From: Pontibacterium sinense | Lineage (GTDB): Bacteria > Pseudomonadota > Gammaproteobacteria > Pseudomonadales > Balneatricaceae | Assembly (NCBI RefSeq): GCF_015209595.1 | Contig: NZ_JADEYS010000018.1 | Span: forward strand, 1-64,000 | Length of the DNA stretch: 64,000 bases | Reading direction: 5' to 3' | Shown here: positions 16,643-26,224 of the stretch, piece by piece | Position numbering within the stretch: position 1 is the first letter of the stretch | Layout of the letters: every line of letters begins with the position of its first letter | Program-made: the position numbers and the translations under genes | Notes under the pieces: generated by a model | Databases searched by the model: none | Told to the model about the DNA's origin: nothing | The model's input: the letters and a program-made list of their open reading frames with translations, nothing else

Positions 16643-19132
16643 TTAAAGCGTTGCGCTTGTAGGCCCTGGAAGAGTGACAGTTACATCTTCACATGCATGA
16701 GTCACCGGAACATAATTGGCATCACCGTCATAGTCCGCTTTATAGGAAATAGACGTTGTACCGGTTGCTGTAATAATACGTTTGTTCGCATCAGACAGTG
16801 TCGCAAACAGGTTGCCGTTGGACTGCACCAGAGCAACGTTATTGATAGTCTGCAGCAATGTACCTGTGCAACCAGTGCCCTGATAGATCAGGAAATCTAC
16901 GTTACCCGTAGGCAGAACGCCCGCGTCACCGGTCACTTCCGCACGATCAAGGATAATCACGTGAGTTGCGATAGTCGGCAGACGTTTGTTGACGGTCAGT
17001 TTTTCACAACCAGCCTCAACACCTGATTTATAGAACTGGTCTCCTGCATAAGCAGCTTTATAGGAGAGTTTCTTATTGGTCAGGCTGATAGGAACATAAC
17101 CGGCGGTATTGAAGTTATCTGATTCGACCGTACGACCATTTGCAAGATAGTCTTTACCATCTGCGGTCAAATCTTTCACCGGATCGGTCTGGGTAATCAC
17201 CGTACCGCTACAGGTATCACCTTCATACAAGGTAAAGGTCAAGTTACCTGTAGGACGTGCAGGCGCAGAACCGTTAACCGATGCGATATCATGGATGGTT
17301 GCACCGATGGTGACATTACCATTCTGAATATCTGCCGGTGTGCCAATTGTATGTGTCGCACTGGCAGTACCTGCATGGATATTGGTCACAACGGCTGGCG
17401 TGTATTTCTCAAGCTCCAATTTCTCACATACAGCAGTAGATGGTTTGTAGTTGGTGTCACCACCATAGCTTGCTTTAAACGATAGAGACTTATTGGCATC
17501 GGTTGGCAGATATCCTGTTGTATCAAAGTTACCGGACTCGGCTTCAGCGCTTGCATTCAAGCCCACGATCTCACTACCATTCGTCCCGAAGGACGCGATT
17601 GGGCTGCCGTTGACTTCACAGTTATCGTTATCATACAGCGTGAAGGTGATATTACCGGTAATGGCTAGTGCACCTGTGCTGGAGACAGACGCAAAGTCAT
17701 GGACTTTAATACCCACAAACTGCTTCGTACCATCAAGGTTTGGCGCATGACCACCCATTTCGTGAATCTGGGTCACCGTTGTCGTGTTCAAGGTGTTCAG
17801 CGTGAGGTTCTCACAAGCAGCAGTCGCATCTGGCAACACACCATCGCTACTAATAAACTTCGCCTCGTAAGAGATTGCACCCGCACCAAACTGTGTATCC
17901 GGCGTTTCAACACGGATTTCACCGTTGATTAACGTACCGGTTGAGATATCCACGGTAGCAACGACAGTACCGCTACCCTGACAGTTTGCTGCGTTAAACA
18001 GTGTGAACACAACATCACCAACTGGGGTGATAGTACCCGGACCTGTTACCGCAAGGTAAGCTGCATCATGGATCTCAGTACCCGCATCGACTGCACCGCC
18101 CTCAAGATCGGGGGCGTGAGTGCCTTTTTCATGAATCTCCGTACGCAGCTCAGTCCCGCACACAGGGAAGTCACTGATCACAAAATCTTTCAGTGATGCC
18201 GTGAACGAGCTGGATGAACGGGTTTCAGCCATAAAGCTGGCGAAACATGCATCGCCACCAATGACTTCAGAGATATTGATGCCGCCCTCGAAGAAGGTTT
18301 CAAATGGGAACTCATTCACAAAACCATCTTTAGAGACATATGGCCAAGGAGAATCTTCGGTCACGTCATTGGTGATTGCACAGGCTTCTTGCGGATCATC
18401 TGAATTACAGATAGCGCCTGCGCCAGATACGCCAAAACGTAGACGGAGGTTTTTTGCTGCACACTGGTTAACTTGCGGGTTATTGCTGGCAGCTTTAGGA
18501 CAAGATGGATCCCACTCTACCACCTGAATCAGCGGCACCGCATTGTTGGCCTGAGGAAAGTTCACCAATACCAGAGTATCACCCGGCATATGGACCCCGG
18601 AGAAAGAACCATCAGGATTTGCACTGACCAAGTCTTTGAAGAACCAGAAACCCATAAAGGTATCACCGACGTTGATAATTCGGTCAGCACCAAAATAGAG
18701 AATCAGATCTCCTTCCTGATGTGTCGCCGTTGCAGCGGCTGCCGGTACTAAATAAGCAGCAGCATAAGCATTGGTGATATCACCTTTATCTGGGACAGAA
18801 CCATCTTTATGGCTCCATGCAGGAATATCCTGAATATCTTTTTTACCACCATCAAAAATAGATAGAGGCGCTGGATCAGCGTCAATGCCTGTGAATGCAA
18901 ACGCATTGCCTCCAGAACCATTAGGGTTCTGACAAGGCCCACCCGGAACGGCCACTGGATCACATAATGTTTCCCAGTCGTCCGGCGGCTGAGATACTGC
19001 GTCTTCCACTGCATTTGCATCGAGCTCGAATAACCCGATCTCATCAACTGCATAGGTCGTTATAGACGTTAATGATAATAGACACCCCAGCGCTATCGCT
19101 TTTAGGGATGCCGTAATTTCGCACGCTCTCAT
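16643..19132 (-). CDS. Giant secreted protein: shared N-terminal domain and four Ig-like repeats
   Basis: The product is 829 residues from the ATG at 19132, which has AGGAGG upstream; the earlier in-frame codon at 19174 has none. The signal peptide ends near ITTYAVDE. The N-terminal domain (~28-340) aligns by eye with that of the 12888 gene: AVDEIGLFELDA, GGKKDIQDIPAW, PDKGDITNAYAAAY, GDLILYFGADR, GFWFFKD. Four Ig-like repeats follow, with I-H-x-x-G-x-H and I-H-D/V-H-D linkers and T-G-N-x-T-F-T-L-Y cores. The last repeat has lost most of its linker. The GYWK C-terminal module of the paralogue is absent, so the protein ends soon after the last repeat. Likely an extracellular structural protein; function unknown. 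It lies just downstream of the type II secretion operon on the same strand, separated from it by a terminator-like hairpin. Confidence 0.85.
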   Translation of the reverse strand: MRACEITASLKAIALGCLLSLTSITTYAVDEIGLFELDANAVEDAVSQPPDDWETLCDPVAVPGGPCQNPNGSGGNAFAFTGIDADPAPLSIFDGGKKDIQDIPAWSHKDGSVPDKGDITNAYAAAYLVPAAAATATHQEGDLILYFGADRIINVGDTFMGFWFFKDLVSANPDGSFSGVHMPGDTLVLVNFPQANNAVPLIQVVEWDPSCPKAASNNPQVNQCAAKNLRLRFGVSGAGAICNSDDPQEACAITNDVTEDSPWPYVSKDGFVNEFPFETFFEGGINISEVIGGDACFASFMAETRSSSSFTASLKDFVISDFPVCGTELRTEIHEKGTHAPDLEGGAVDAGTEIHDAAYLAVTGPGTITPVGDVVFTLFNAANCQGSGTVVATVDISTGTLINGEIRVETPDTQFGAGAISYEAKFISSDGVLPDATAACENLTLNTLNTTTVTQIHEMGGHAPNLDGTKQFVGIKVHDFASVSSTGALAITGNITFTLYDNDNCEVNGSPIASFGTNGSEIVGLNASAEAESGNFDTTGYLPTDANKSLSFKASYGGDTNYKPSTAVCEKLELEKYTPAVVTNIHAGTASATHTIGTPADIQNGNVTIGATIHDIASVNGSAPARPTGNLTFTLYEGDTCSGTVITQTDPVKDLTADGKDYLANGRTVESDNFNTAGYVPISLTNKKLSYKAAYAGDQFYKSGVEAGCEKLTVNKRLPTIATHVIILDRAEVTGDAGVLPTGNVDFLIYQGTGCTGTLLQTINNVALVQSNGNLFATLSDANKRIITATGTTSISYKADYDGDANYVPVTHACEDVTVTLPGPTSATL

Positions 19133-19681
19133 GTCGTACCTCCTGGGATATACGTGCTTACATCCTGTAAGCATGTCCCATGCTCTCCACCCTGCGCGTG
19201 TACCGCCGTGAGTCCTGACAGCGGATTAAGCTATTCGTAACCTTTTATGCAATCTGCGCAGTGTTTGTATGCTTCATTAATCCTGTTATTTCGACAGGCC
19301 CCTCCCAACCTTGAAGATCGAATAAAGCTGTTGGCGGTATCCCACGACACATTCACATCTTTGTGTCATTTCAGCTATCAATCCTTAAGCCTGGAGTTAA
19401 GGAAATAATTCCTCAAAGCAGATACAAGCAAGGACTGAACCAACAACATATCATGCTGAAATATATAGATTTTTTTATACAGAAGGATATGAAAATGTAA
19501 GATTTGTAAGGGTCACTTAACAATCGAAAGATAGGATGTAATGGATGAGAGACTGGTCTGGAGTGTCGCCTGGTACTATCTAAAATAAACGGGCTTTTTT
19601 CACGGCTAGCTACGAGGCGTGTTTACGCTCAATAGAAAGGCCGCACCCAGGCGGCCTTTCTGATATATACAAAATTGGCGT
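19133..19681. other. Intergenic region between secreted-protein gene and secretion operon
   Basis: No gene is supported. The region should contain the promoter of the 16643 gene and the end of the secretion operon transcript. A stem-loop follows gspD at 19634-19661. TGTAAGATTTGTAAG near 19495 is a short direct repeat. Nothing else was recognised. Confidence 0.6.
19634..19661 (-). terminator. Probable terminator of the type II secretion operon
   Basis: AGAAAGGCCGC and GCGGCCTTTCT form an 11-bp perfect stem with a 6-base loop, 21 bp beyond the gspD stop. The T-tract on the minus strand is short (TTTCTATT), so termination may be partial and some read-through into the 16643 gene is possible. Confidence 0.65.
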
Positions 19682-21856
19682 TTAGCTATCTGGCATGGTG
19701 ACGCCCCTTAGCTTTTCACGATACTCCCGTGTCACTTCGCGCGCTTCGTCTTTATCAGTCACGGCTGTCGGCGTAATCATGACGACCAGCTCAGTGCGGT
19801 CGAGCGACTTCCCTTCACCACCAAATAGCCAGCCTAAAACCGGCACGTGACGTACGCCTGGCACCCCGCTGCTACTTTGATTCTTGTTTTCTTTGATCAA
19901 ACCGCCAAGCACCAGTGTTTCACCACTTTGTACAGCAACACTGGTCTCAATCTGACGTTGGATAATAGTCGGAGAGTCAATCCCTGATGTTGTGGTCTGA
20001 TCCACATCATTCACCTCCTGCTTGATATCAAGAACGACCATGCCACCCGCATTCACGCGTGGCGTAACCTCAAGTAGTACACCTGTATCTTTAAACTGAA
20101 TCGTACTGGTTGTATTGAGATTATCACTTTGGTTGGCCGTAGTTTCGGAGGTACGCACCGGAACCTGATCCCCAACACGGATGGTCGCTGTATGATTATC
20201 GAGTACCATTAATGACGGAGACGAAATAACGTTTAATTTGGAATCTTGTGCGAGGGCATTCAGCAACAGTCGGGTACCTACCGCATCGAATACTTCAAAG
20301 TTGGCTGACGGGAAGAAGTCATCCGTTGTCCCTATCGGAATGTTCCCCAAGCTACCCCGCGCAGATTTATTATCCAGCGATGATTTAAAGAACCATTGAA
20401 GGCCGTAACGCAATTCATCCTGCAGCGAGACTTCAACGATAGTTGCTTCTACCAGTACTTGTAATGGCAACACGTCCAGCTTGACGATTGCATCGTGCAC
20501 CTTTTCATAGTCAATTGGGGTCGCGAGAATCAGCAGCGCATTATTCTCTTCATCAGCAATAATGCTCACATCACCCACATCAAGACTTGAACCATCCCCC
20601 GTTTGAGCAGAGATTTTTGTGCGTAACGCGTCGTTTCTTTCATTCCCTCCATCTGTCGCAGCCTCTTGTGAGCCGCTTTCATTCGGTGTCGCTGCAGGAC
20701 GTTCCAGTTCATTCCGCTCATTTTGAAGACGCTGACTACGACGTTGCCCTTCAAATAGCTCACCCAACATTTCGGCTAAGTTATCAGCCTTGCCATTCTG
20801 TACGTAATACACATACATATTCAAACCACGCCGATCTTCTGCACGATCCAAACGATTGATCCATACTCTTACGTCGGTTAAATACTTCTTCTGAGGTGTC
20901 ATCACCAACAGGGCATTCAAGCGCTCAATTGGCATAAAGCGTACCAATCCCGCCAACGGGCCATCGGCAGCATCGCCAAAAATAGCTTCAAGTTCTTCAA
21001 CAATTGTATCGGCCTCAACTGATTTCAATCGGAATAACCCAACTGACATCCCTTTTAACTGGTCAACATCGAAGATACGCACGGTTTCACGGATATTGGT
21101 CAGCTCCTCCTCCGTGCCTGCCACCGTCAATAAATTGCGACGCTCGTCTACTTCAATTAACCCCCTCTCTGGCTTGAGCGGCTCCAGGATTTTCATCATT
21201 TCTGAAGAGGCGATATACCGTAGGGGAAGAATCAAAACCTGATATCCGCTGCCTGCCTTCAATTGGATTCGCGGCACAAAAGCACCGGATGGCGCTCTAT
21301 CGGCCGGTACGATTTCATAGAAATTTTGAGATTTGAGTAACACGGCATCATTAAACTGCAGTAATGTTTCGAGTGTGGGGATCAACTCATCGGCAGAAAG
21401 TGGACGGCTGGTTTGCAGATGCACTGTACCCCGGACATCCTCGTCCAATACATAGTTCTTCTGAAGAATATCTCCCAAGATGGTTTTTACGACCTCACCA
21501 ATTTCGGCATCCTGAAAATTGAGCGTGATATCTCCATCAGCCGGTTCACTTCGTTCCCGTCCGGCAACACTGAGATTAACCATTGAACCCGAACCTTGAT
21601 AAAGCTCTTCACTGGGTCCATCGTCAACGACATTGACGCTAAACTGGTCTTTGAAGCGCTCCGCCCCTTTTAGCTTACTCCCGTCAGCGGGCACATCTGC
21701 CGATTGTTCTTGATGCACCGACACGGTCTGATCTGTTTTTTTGTGCCATGGGTTATCGAAGCTCTCTCGTTCACCACCCGGCATCAGACTGCACGAACTC
21801 ACGAACGCACACGCTGAAAATAACAGGCTATATCCTAATAAACGCTTCACTTCCAT
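19682..21856 (-). CDS. gspD: Type II secretion outer membrane secretin GspD (XpsD-like lipoprotein)
   Basis: The product is 724 residues. The start is the ATG at 21856; an adjacent GTG at 21859 is equally compatible with the GGAGG upstream. The N-terminus is a lipoprotein signal with VSSC lipobox, as in XpsD, so the secretin may localise through its own lipid. N-domains cover ~85-450, with an Asn/Glu-rich low-complexity insert near 370-410. The secretin domain lies at ~460-705, with V-x-x-L-G-W-L-F-G and L-V-V-M-I-T-P motifs. It forms the outer membrane pore for folded exoproteins. It is the last gene of the operon, directly after the xpsN-like gene. Confidence 0.95.
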   Translation of the reverse strand: MEVKRLLGYSLLFSACAFVSSCSLMPGGERESFDNPWHKKTDQTVSVHQEQSADVPADGSKLKGAERFKDQFSVNVVDDGPSEELYQGSGSMVNLSVAGRERSEPADGDITLNFQDAEIGEVVKTILGDILQKNYVLDEDVRGTVHLQTSRPLSADELIPTLETLLQFNDAVLLKSQNFYEIVPADRAPSGAFVPRIQLKAGSGYQVLILPLRYIASSEMMKILEPLKPERGLIEVDERRNLLTVAGTEEELTNIRETVRIFDVDQLKGMSVGLFRLKSVEADTIVEELEAIFGDAADGPLAGLVRFMPIERLNALLVMTPQKKYLTDVRVWINRLDRAEDRRGLNMYVYYVQNGKADNLAEMLGELFEGQRRSQRLQNERNELERPAATPNESGSQEAATDGGNERNDALRTKISAQTGDGSSLDVGDVSIIADEENNALLILATPIDYEKVHDAIVKLDVLPLQVLVEATIVEVSLQDELRYGLQWFFKSSLDNKSARGSLGNIPIGTTDDFFPSANFEVFDAVGTRLLLNALAQDSKLNVISSPSLMVLDNHTATIRVGDQVPVRTSETTANQSDNLNTTSTIQFKDTGVLLEVTPRVNAGGMVVLDIKQEVNDVDQTTTSGIDSPTIIQRQIETSVAVQSGETLVLGGLIKENKNQSSSGVPGVRHVPVLGWLFGGEGKSLDRTELVVMITPTAVTDKDEAREVTREYREKLRGVTMPDS

Positions 21857-21861
21857 CACGA

Positions 21862-22488
21862 TTAACCTCCGTTGCTACCGTTATTGTCACGTGGTGGGAT
21901 ACGAATTTGAGCCCCCGGTACACGCTGTGGTCTGGGATTCGTTTTTGCTTTTTGATCCTGATCGGATGATTGTTCATTATTTCCACTACTGCGCGTACGG
22001 CTGGGCTTCTTAGTTACTTTTTTGTCACGCGGTTGCCAGAGCTCTAGTCTTGCCTGGTCTCCACTGCCGTCTAGTACGACAAAGTCACTGCCTATCTCAC
22101 TGATAACCCATGTTTGATCTAATGGCATCCCCACCGCGAGTGTCATCCGCTTATCTCCTTGTTTTTCAGACATAAGCGCCAGTGGGGTGTCTTTGCTCAG
22201 TATCACGCCCACCAGCTGCCACTTCTCCATCAGTTCTTTCTGAGTAACATCTTCAGCAAACTGATCCTCTTTGGGTTTTGGTCGGCGGGTAGAAGTGAAT
22301 AGTGGACGTTTACTAATTTCGTCAAAGGTGTCCAACGGTGGATAGTCTGGCAACGTTAGTGATTGGTCAGGTGTATCTTTATCGCCAAGTTGAGACCCGT
22401 TATCCGCAGAAACAGGCATTGCCAGCAATGATATTGCGAGCGCCAATGCAGAAGAAAAATAGGCTGAAGAGAACAAAAGTCTTGTCAT
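21862..22488 (-). CDS. xpsN: XpsN/GspC-like type II secretion protein
   Basis: The product is 208 residues. It has an N-terminal hydrophobic segment (~8-28). The homology region ~50-155 contains the I-x-x-R-P-L-F-x-x-x-R-R-P signature and W-x-L-x-G-V-I, seen in XpsN and in the HR domain of GspC/XcpP. The C-terminus is a charged, low-complexity tail rich in Lys, Asn and Gln. In the family this protein links the inner membrane platform to the secretin. It lies between gspM and gspD, the position of xpsN in Xanthomonas. No classical gspC is found at the start of the operon, so this gene probably fills that role. Confidence 0.8.
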   Translation of the reverse strand: MTRLLFSSAYFSSALALAISLLAMPVSADNGSQLGDKDTPDQSLTLPDYPPLDTFDEISKRPLFTSTRRPKPKEDQFAEDVTQKELMEKWQLVGVILSKDTPLALMSEKQGDKRMTLAVGMPLDQTWVISEIGSDFVVLDGSGDQARLELWQPRDKKVTKKPSRTRSSGNNEQSSDQDQKAKTNPRPQRVPGAQIRIPPRDNNGSNGG

Positions 22489-22489
22489 T

Positions 22490-23092
22490 CTATTCCCCTT
22501 TACCGCTATGTCCGATCAGATCAAAACGAATATCCAGCGAGGGCAATGTGCGCTTCACTCGCGGCTGTCTGCGGGTTCGATTATTGCGCTGCACCACCCG
22601 CCTTACAGCAGATGTAATAACAAGATTTTCGATAAACAGCAGAGGTTTGCCTGATTCGATCTTATAAAAAAGATCGGCTAACTCATCGATCTCACTACGA
22701 ATATGAATCTGCAACGCTACGGTGGGCAGAACTGAATCGGTATTCTTTTGAAGAATTTGCGTGCTAACAACCTGTCCGCCAGACAACGTGACCATCTGGC
22801 TCAGCTTCTTTTGCAGCTCTGCGGCAGCTAACGTTGGTTTGCTCTCCGCTAAATAAAGATCAGCGATAGGATTATTTTTACGCAACGTTTCCAACTGCTC
22901 TTCACTGCTTTGCAGTCCGGAAGCGACCCGCTCATAGACAGCCATTCGCTGCTCTAGCTGCTCGATCTCTTCGCTCGACGACTGATAACGAGCAAATAGT
23001 GGCTGGATAAAAAAGAGGACGACCAGTAGTACCACCAGCAATAAAATACCGACTGCAAGTAATTGGCTCTGTCTGGGGTTCAACGTATTCAC
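22490..23092 (-). CDS. gspM: Type II secretion protein GspM (XpsM type)
   Basis: The product is 200 residues with one N-terminal membrane segment (~11-30), a coiled-coil region (~35-70) and a ferredoxin-like periplasmic domain, as in the T2SSM_b family. The start overlaps the gspL stop by 4 bp (ATGA), indicating translational coupling. Together with GspL it forms part of the inner membrane assembly platform. It ends with a basic Arg-rich strand and a short tail one base before the xpsN-like start. Confidence 0.85.
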   Translation of the reverse strand: MNTLNPRQSQLLAVGILLLVVLLVVLFFIQPLFARYQSSSEEIEQLEQRMAVYERVASGLQSSEEQLETLRKNNPIADLYLAESKPTLAAAELQKKLSQMVTLSGGQVVSTQILQKNTDSVLPTVALQIHIRSEIDELADLFYKIESGKPLLFIENLVITSAVRRVVQRNNRTRRQPRVKRTLPSLDIRFDLIGHSGKGE

Positions 23093-24207
23093 AGCGCCTC
23101 CTCTTGCAGTAGTTGTGCAACGATCACAAAGCGCTCTTTTTGGTTGCGGGGGTTGGAGGTTACAGGGGAGGAGAATCGAACATTTCCTAAATACCCCATC
23201 CCTTCCATCAACCCGATTAACTCGGAGGCCTCGTTTGATTCACCCTGGAGCTTGATATCCCGTCCGCGTAACTCAAATCGGCTGATCCACGTATGATCAG
23301 GAAGGAGTCGTGTGAGTTCATTCAGAAGAATCAGTGCTGAGGGTGCACTGTTCTTTTTATTCACTAAAAACTGACGACTTTCAGTCAGCACTTTCACTTG
23401 CTCGTTCACAACCTGCGCCTTTTCTGCCAATGCTTTTGGTGCAGAAATTTCGGTGCGAAGCGATTCCACCCGCGCTTCTTGCTGATATACCGGAACAGTG
23501 ACCGCTAGAATGAAGGTAATAAACAATACGAAGAGCAGCCAGCGGCGCGATCTCGCTTTTCTATCTTGCGGCGGTTGCATGGATTTGGGCAGAATATTGA
23601 CTGAATACAGATCGCTACTGGCTTCTGCAGCCGGTGCCACAACCGTCGGGTGAACGCCACTTACCTCAAGCGCCTTGAGTAATGGATCCAATTTGGCGCG
23701 GGCCATCAGCTTCAACGCAACACTGATACGCTGCGTTTTTGTATCCCGTTCGATGATTCGATATCCGTAGTACACCTGCTCTGCTGTAAACGGGGTATGA
23801 CGGTCCATCTCGAAACGTAGAACATTTTCCAGACCGTTTTCCGTTGCGGCGGGTAACTGAAGCGTTTTGGTGAGTAACATCTCTGGAGGGATTAAGAGTA
23901 TAACCTGATCGGCTTTGTGACCGAGCTCAGATAACTGTTGCCGAATGTCGTCCGCAATCAAGGGCTCTTCTTGTATGGCAAAGCGGGTGATAGGCATCAG
24001 GTTACCGCGGCTGCCGTAACGAATACTGCAATGCCCGTCATGCAATTCGGCCATCACATACTGACCGCGACGATGCAACTTATTGCGTAGTGTTGAGGGT
24101 AAAACCCCCATTAACTCACCAGTCCACCAATACCAAAACTCTCCTAGCCGATCATACAGCTGGTATGCTCCGGTTCTTAAACTTGGCGAGGTGCTCTGTT
24201 TTGCCAT
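23089..24207 (-). CDS. gspL: Type II secretion protein GspL (XpsL type, PilM/PilN-like)
   Basis: The product is 372 residues. A cytoplasmic PilM/actin-like part covers ~50-200, including LPAATENGLENVLRFEMDRH and Y-Y-G-Y-R. A membrane segment lies at ~222-242. A PilN-like periplasmic domain covers ~245-365. In the family, GspL recruits the GspE ATPase to the inner membrane and pairs with GspM. It follows gspK with a 10-bp gap and overlaps gspM by 4 bp. Confidence 0.85.
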   Translation of the reverse strand: MAKQSTSPSLRTGAYQLYDRLGEFWYWWTGELMGVLPSTLRNKLHRRGQYVMAELHDGHCSIRYGSRGNLMPITRFAIQEEPLIADDIRQQLSELGHKADQVILLIPPEMLLTKTLQLPAATENGLENVLRFEMDRHTPFTAEQVYYGYRIIERDTKTQRISVALKLMARAKLDPLLKALEVSGVHPTVVAPAAEASSDLYSVNILPKSMQPPQDRKARSRRWLLFVLFITFILAVTVPVYQQEARVESLRTEISAPKALAEKAQVVNEQVKVLTESRQFLVNKKNSAPSALILLNELTRLLPDHTWISRFELRGRDIKLQGESNEASELIGLMEGMGYLGNVRFSSPVTSNPRNQKERFVIVAQLLQEEAL

Positions 24208-24217
24208 TGGAAGTCAC

Positions 24218-25147
24218 CTAATCGTCAGACTCCAATCCTATGAATAACGGCTCCTTTTTCTCACTGCTTTTTATCAGATCGAATCGTGCGTTGGCTGCAG
24301 CACTTCGGCGACGAACGACAACTTGTTTAAATGCCTTTCCATACTGTCCAGCAACGGCTTCTGTATAAATAGTGTAGTAGACACCCTGTAAACTTGGTGA
24401 AATAAACTTACCCTGCAGCGGTGGTGTTTCAGGAGGGGGCAAGCGGTCTTCATGATTCAAACGCCGGTCTTCAATGTATTGGTCCACGATATATTCGTCA
24501 GCACCTTCCAGCGATAATAGAACCAGGCGCGGCGCAACCAACGGATTAATCCCATTCTTTAATGAATAGACGGTCAGGGCTGGGCTAATGGCGTTATAGA
24601 TCCAAGGCTCCATCCCTAATACTTTTTGCAACTCCTCAACGCTTTCGAAAATTCCATCTTTTGCGCCATATTCATAACCTGCGGCCAGATAGTCCTCGTC
24701 TTCCGCACCGTTCAGGCGTTTAAGGTCATCTTCATCACGCCAATCCAGAATTGCATCCACCAACGGTGTTGCGATCTCTTCATCTACTTCTGCGACCTCG
24801 AACAGTTTAGTCAGATGCGCAGGCGTGATCATATTGATATCAATTTTTCCATTTTCATCTTGCAGCGACACGGCAATATTGGTGCGATCGAACTCCATTT
24901 TTTGCACGCTACCGTCAGCTAACCACCGCTCTTCTTGCGGCAAAGTCAGGCTCCATATCGCCCAACGTACACCCGATTCAGCCGCATGCTGAACCTGACT
25001 ACCAACAGTCATATTTCTCGCCAGTTGTGCTTCAGAGCGCGTCACTGAGGATATTTGCATCGCAATCAACGAAAGCAATATCAACAGCCAAAGGACAGCA
25101 ATCAGCGCAAAGCCGTGAGGTGCTTTAGAGTAATTTTTTAAACTCAT
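24218..25147 (-). CDS. gspK: Minor pseudopilin GspK
   Basis: The product is 309 residues from the ATG at 25147, the last start that keeps the full prepilin leader (MSLKNYSKAPHG followed by FALIAVLWLLILL). The start lies inside the 3' end of gspJ, a 23-bp overlap. The large globular domain (~60-290) has helix-hairpin-helix-like K-x-x-F-E-S-V-E-E-L-Q segments and I-x-L-D-W-R-D-x-D-D, typical of GspK. It caps the pseudopilus tip with GspI and GspJ. It lacks the usual Glu5 after the processing site, as is common for GspK. Confidence 0.9.
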   Translation of the reverse strand: MSLKNYSKAPHGFALIAVLWLLILLSLIAMQISSVTRSEAQLARNMTVGSQVQHAAESGVRWAIWSLTLPQEERWLADGSVQKMEFDRTNIAVSLQDENGKIDINMITPAHLTKLFEVAEVDEEIATPLVDAILDWRDEDDLKRLNGAEDEDYLAAGYEYGAKDGIFESVEELQKVLGMEPWIYNAISPALTVYSLKNGINPLVAPRLVLLSLEGADEYIVDQYIEDRRLNHEDRLPPPETPPLQGKFISPSLQGVYYTIYTEAVAGQYGKAFKQVVVRRRSAAANARFDLIKSSEKKEPLFIGLESDD

Positions 25148-25823
25148 AGGCACTCGTCTTCGGCAACACATACAAAGTGGGCCATGCGTTGTCCGGGCCA
25201 AATTCAAGTGTTACCTTTATTGACCGCGGTAGTTGGCTATTTTCAATCCACTCCTCTTCCCATATTTCATCTCCGTTTTTGTCTATGTGTAGATATTCAA
25301 AGCTAATCCCTGAAAAATCCGGGTTTCCAACTACGATTTCACTTTCCAGCTGAAGGATTTCGTCTATCTTCTCCTGCCAAACGATATTCTTTAATACAGC
25401 GTTTTCGTCATCGTCGAACTGTGTCTGTTCGTTGAAAGGCAGCAAGTAGAGGACAAGAGACATATCACCATTTTCCGCAATCCGTTCTTTCACCATTATC
25501 CAATACAGATCACCCTGGTTGCCGATCTGCTCAAGGGGGGCGATAAACATGACTTCATTCTGGGTGCCATAGAACGCAGCCTGTGGTCTGCCATCATCAT
25601 CCCGGACCCGCTCCGGACGTAAAGACGACAATACCCGACGCAACGCATGCATCGAAACATAGGTATCGCTACCTTCGTTTACCTTGTTAGATACCACTTC
25701 CCAGCTTCGTATACCCAGATGCAAGCCCGAGGCGATAACGACGGACAGCAAGCTTGCCAATACCAATGCGATGATCATCTCGATCAGCGTAAAGCCGCGT
25801 TCATTGGCCATCAGCACACTCAT
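25125..25823 (-). CDS. gspJ: Minor pseudopilin GspJ
   Basis: The product is 232 residues from the ATG at 25823, which overlaps the gspI stop (ATGA). The prepilin motif is ERG-FTLIEMIIAL with Glu5 present, followed by the hydrophobic helix. The C-terminal domain has W-V-E-x-x-Q-L-P-R-S-I-K-V-T-L-like strands of the GspJ family. It acts in the pseudopilus tip complex. A longer upstream open frame exists but overlaps all of gspI and is not credible. Confidence 0.9.
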   Translation of the reverse strand: MSVLMANERGFTLIEMIIALVLASLLSVVIASGLHLGIRSWEVVSNKVNEGSDTYVSMHALRRVLSSLRPERVRDDDGRPQAAFYGTQNEVMFIAPLEQIGNQGDLYWIMVKERIAENGDMSLVLYLLPFNEQTQFDDDENAVLKNIVWQEKIDEILQLESEIVVGNPDFSGISFEYLHIDKNGDEIWEEEWIENSQLPRSIKVTLEFGPDNAWPTLYVLPKTSAYEFKKLL

Positions 25824-26224
25824 AAGGTGTCCTCTGCAACGACATAAATGGTAGAAAGCGAGAAATGCTGTCGCTCGTGGTCTCCCCAAAAAATAGACAC
25901 TTCTATTCGATACGGCATAAACGGATAAATCGTACCCGGCACCTGATCGGGGAACTCCCAAGGCTCGATAATTGATTCCCAACGATACGGCTCGGTGAAT
26001 TCACCATCAGATCGGCCTACACTCAATTCAGGTGTAGCCACCAACTCGGCTAACTTAGATTCCGCCAACATCAAGGCGTATTGATCTGTGTCCGCAGTAC
26101 GACTGGTTCGCATGGAAACCGATAGGAGGCTCATGATCACACCCAGCGCCATCGATAACACGATGAAGGAAACGAGTACCTCTATAAGGGTGAAGCCTGT
26201 CATTTTGCGACGATTGCTAGTCAT
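25820..26224 (-). CDS. gspI: Minor pseudopilin GspI
   Basis: The product is 134 residues with prepilin motif MTG-FTLIEVLVSF and Glu5, followed by a hydrophobic helix. L-A-E-S-K-L-A-E-L at ~50-58 is typical of GspI. Its start overlaps the end of gspH by 8 bp and its stop overlaps gspJ by 4 bp. Size fits the family. Confidence 0.9.
   Translation of the reverse strand: MTSNRRKMTGFTLIEVLVSFIVLSMALGVIMSLLSVSMRTSRTADTDQYALMLAESKLAELVATPELSVGRSDGEFTEPYRWESIIEPWEFPDQVPGTIYPFMPYRIEVSIFWGDHERQHFSLSTIYVVAEDTL

Noticed and set aside
16092-19681. GEMM riboswitches before the two Ig-repeat genes
   Set aside because: The minus-strand leaders lack the G-C-A-A-A-G core and the flanking stems; only the last ~20 bases of the two leaders resemble each other.
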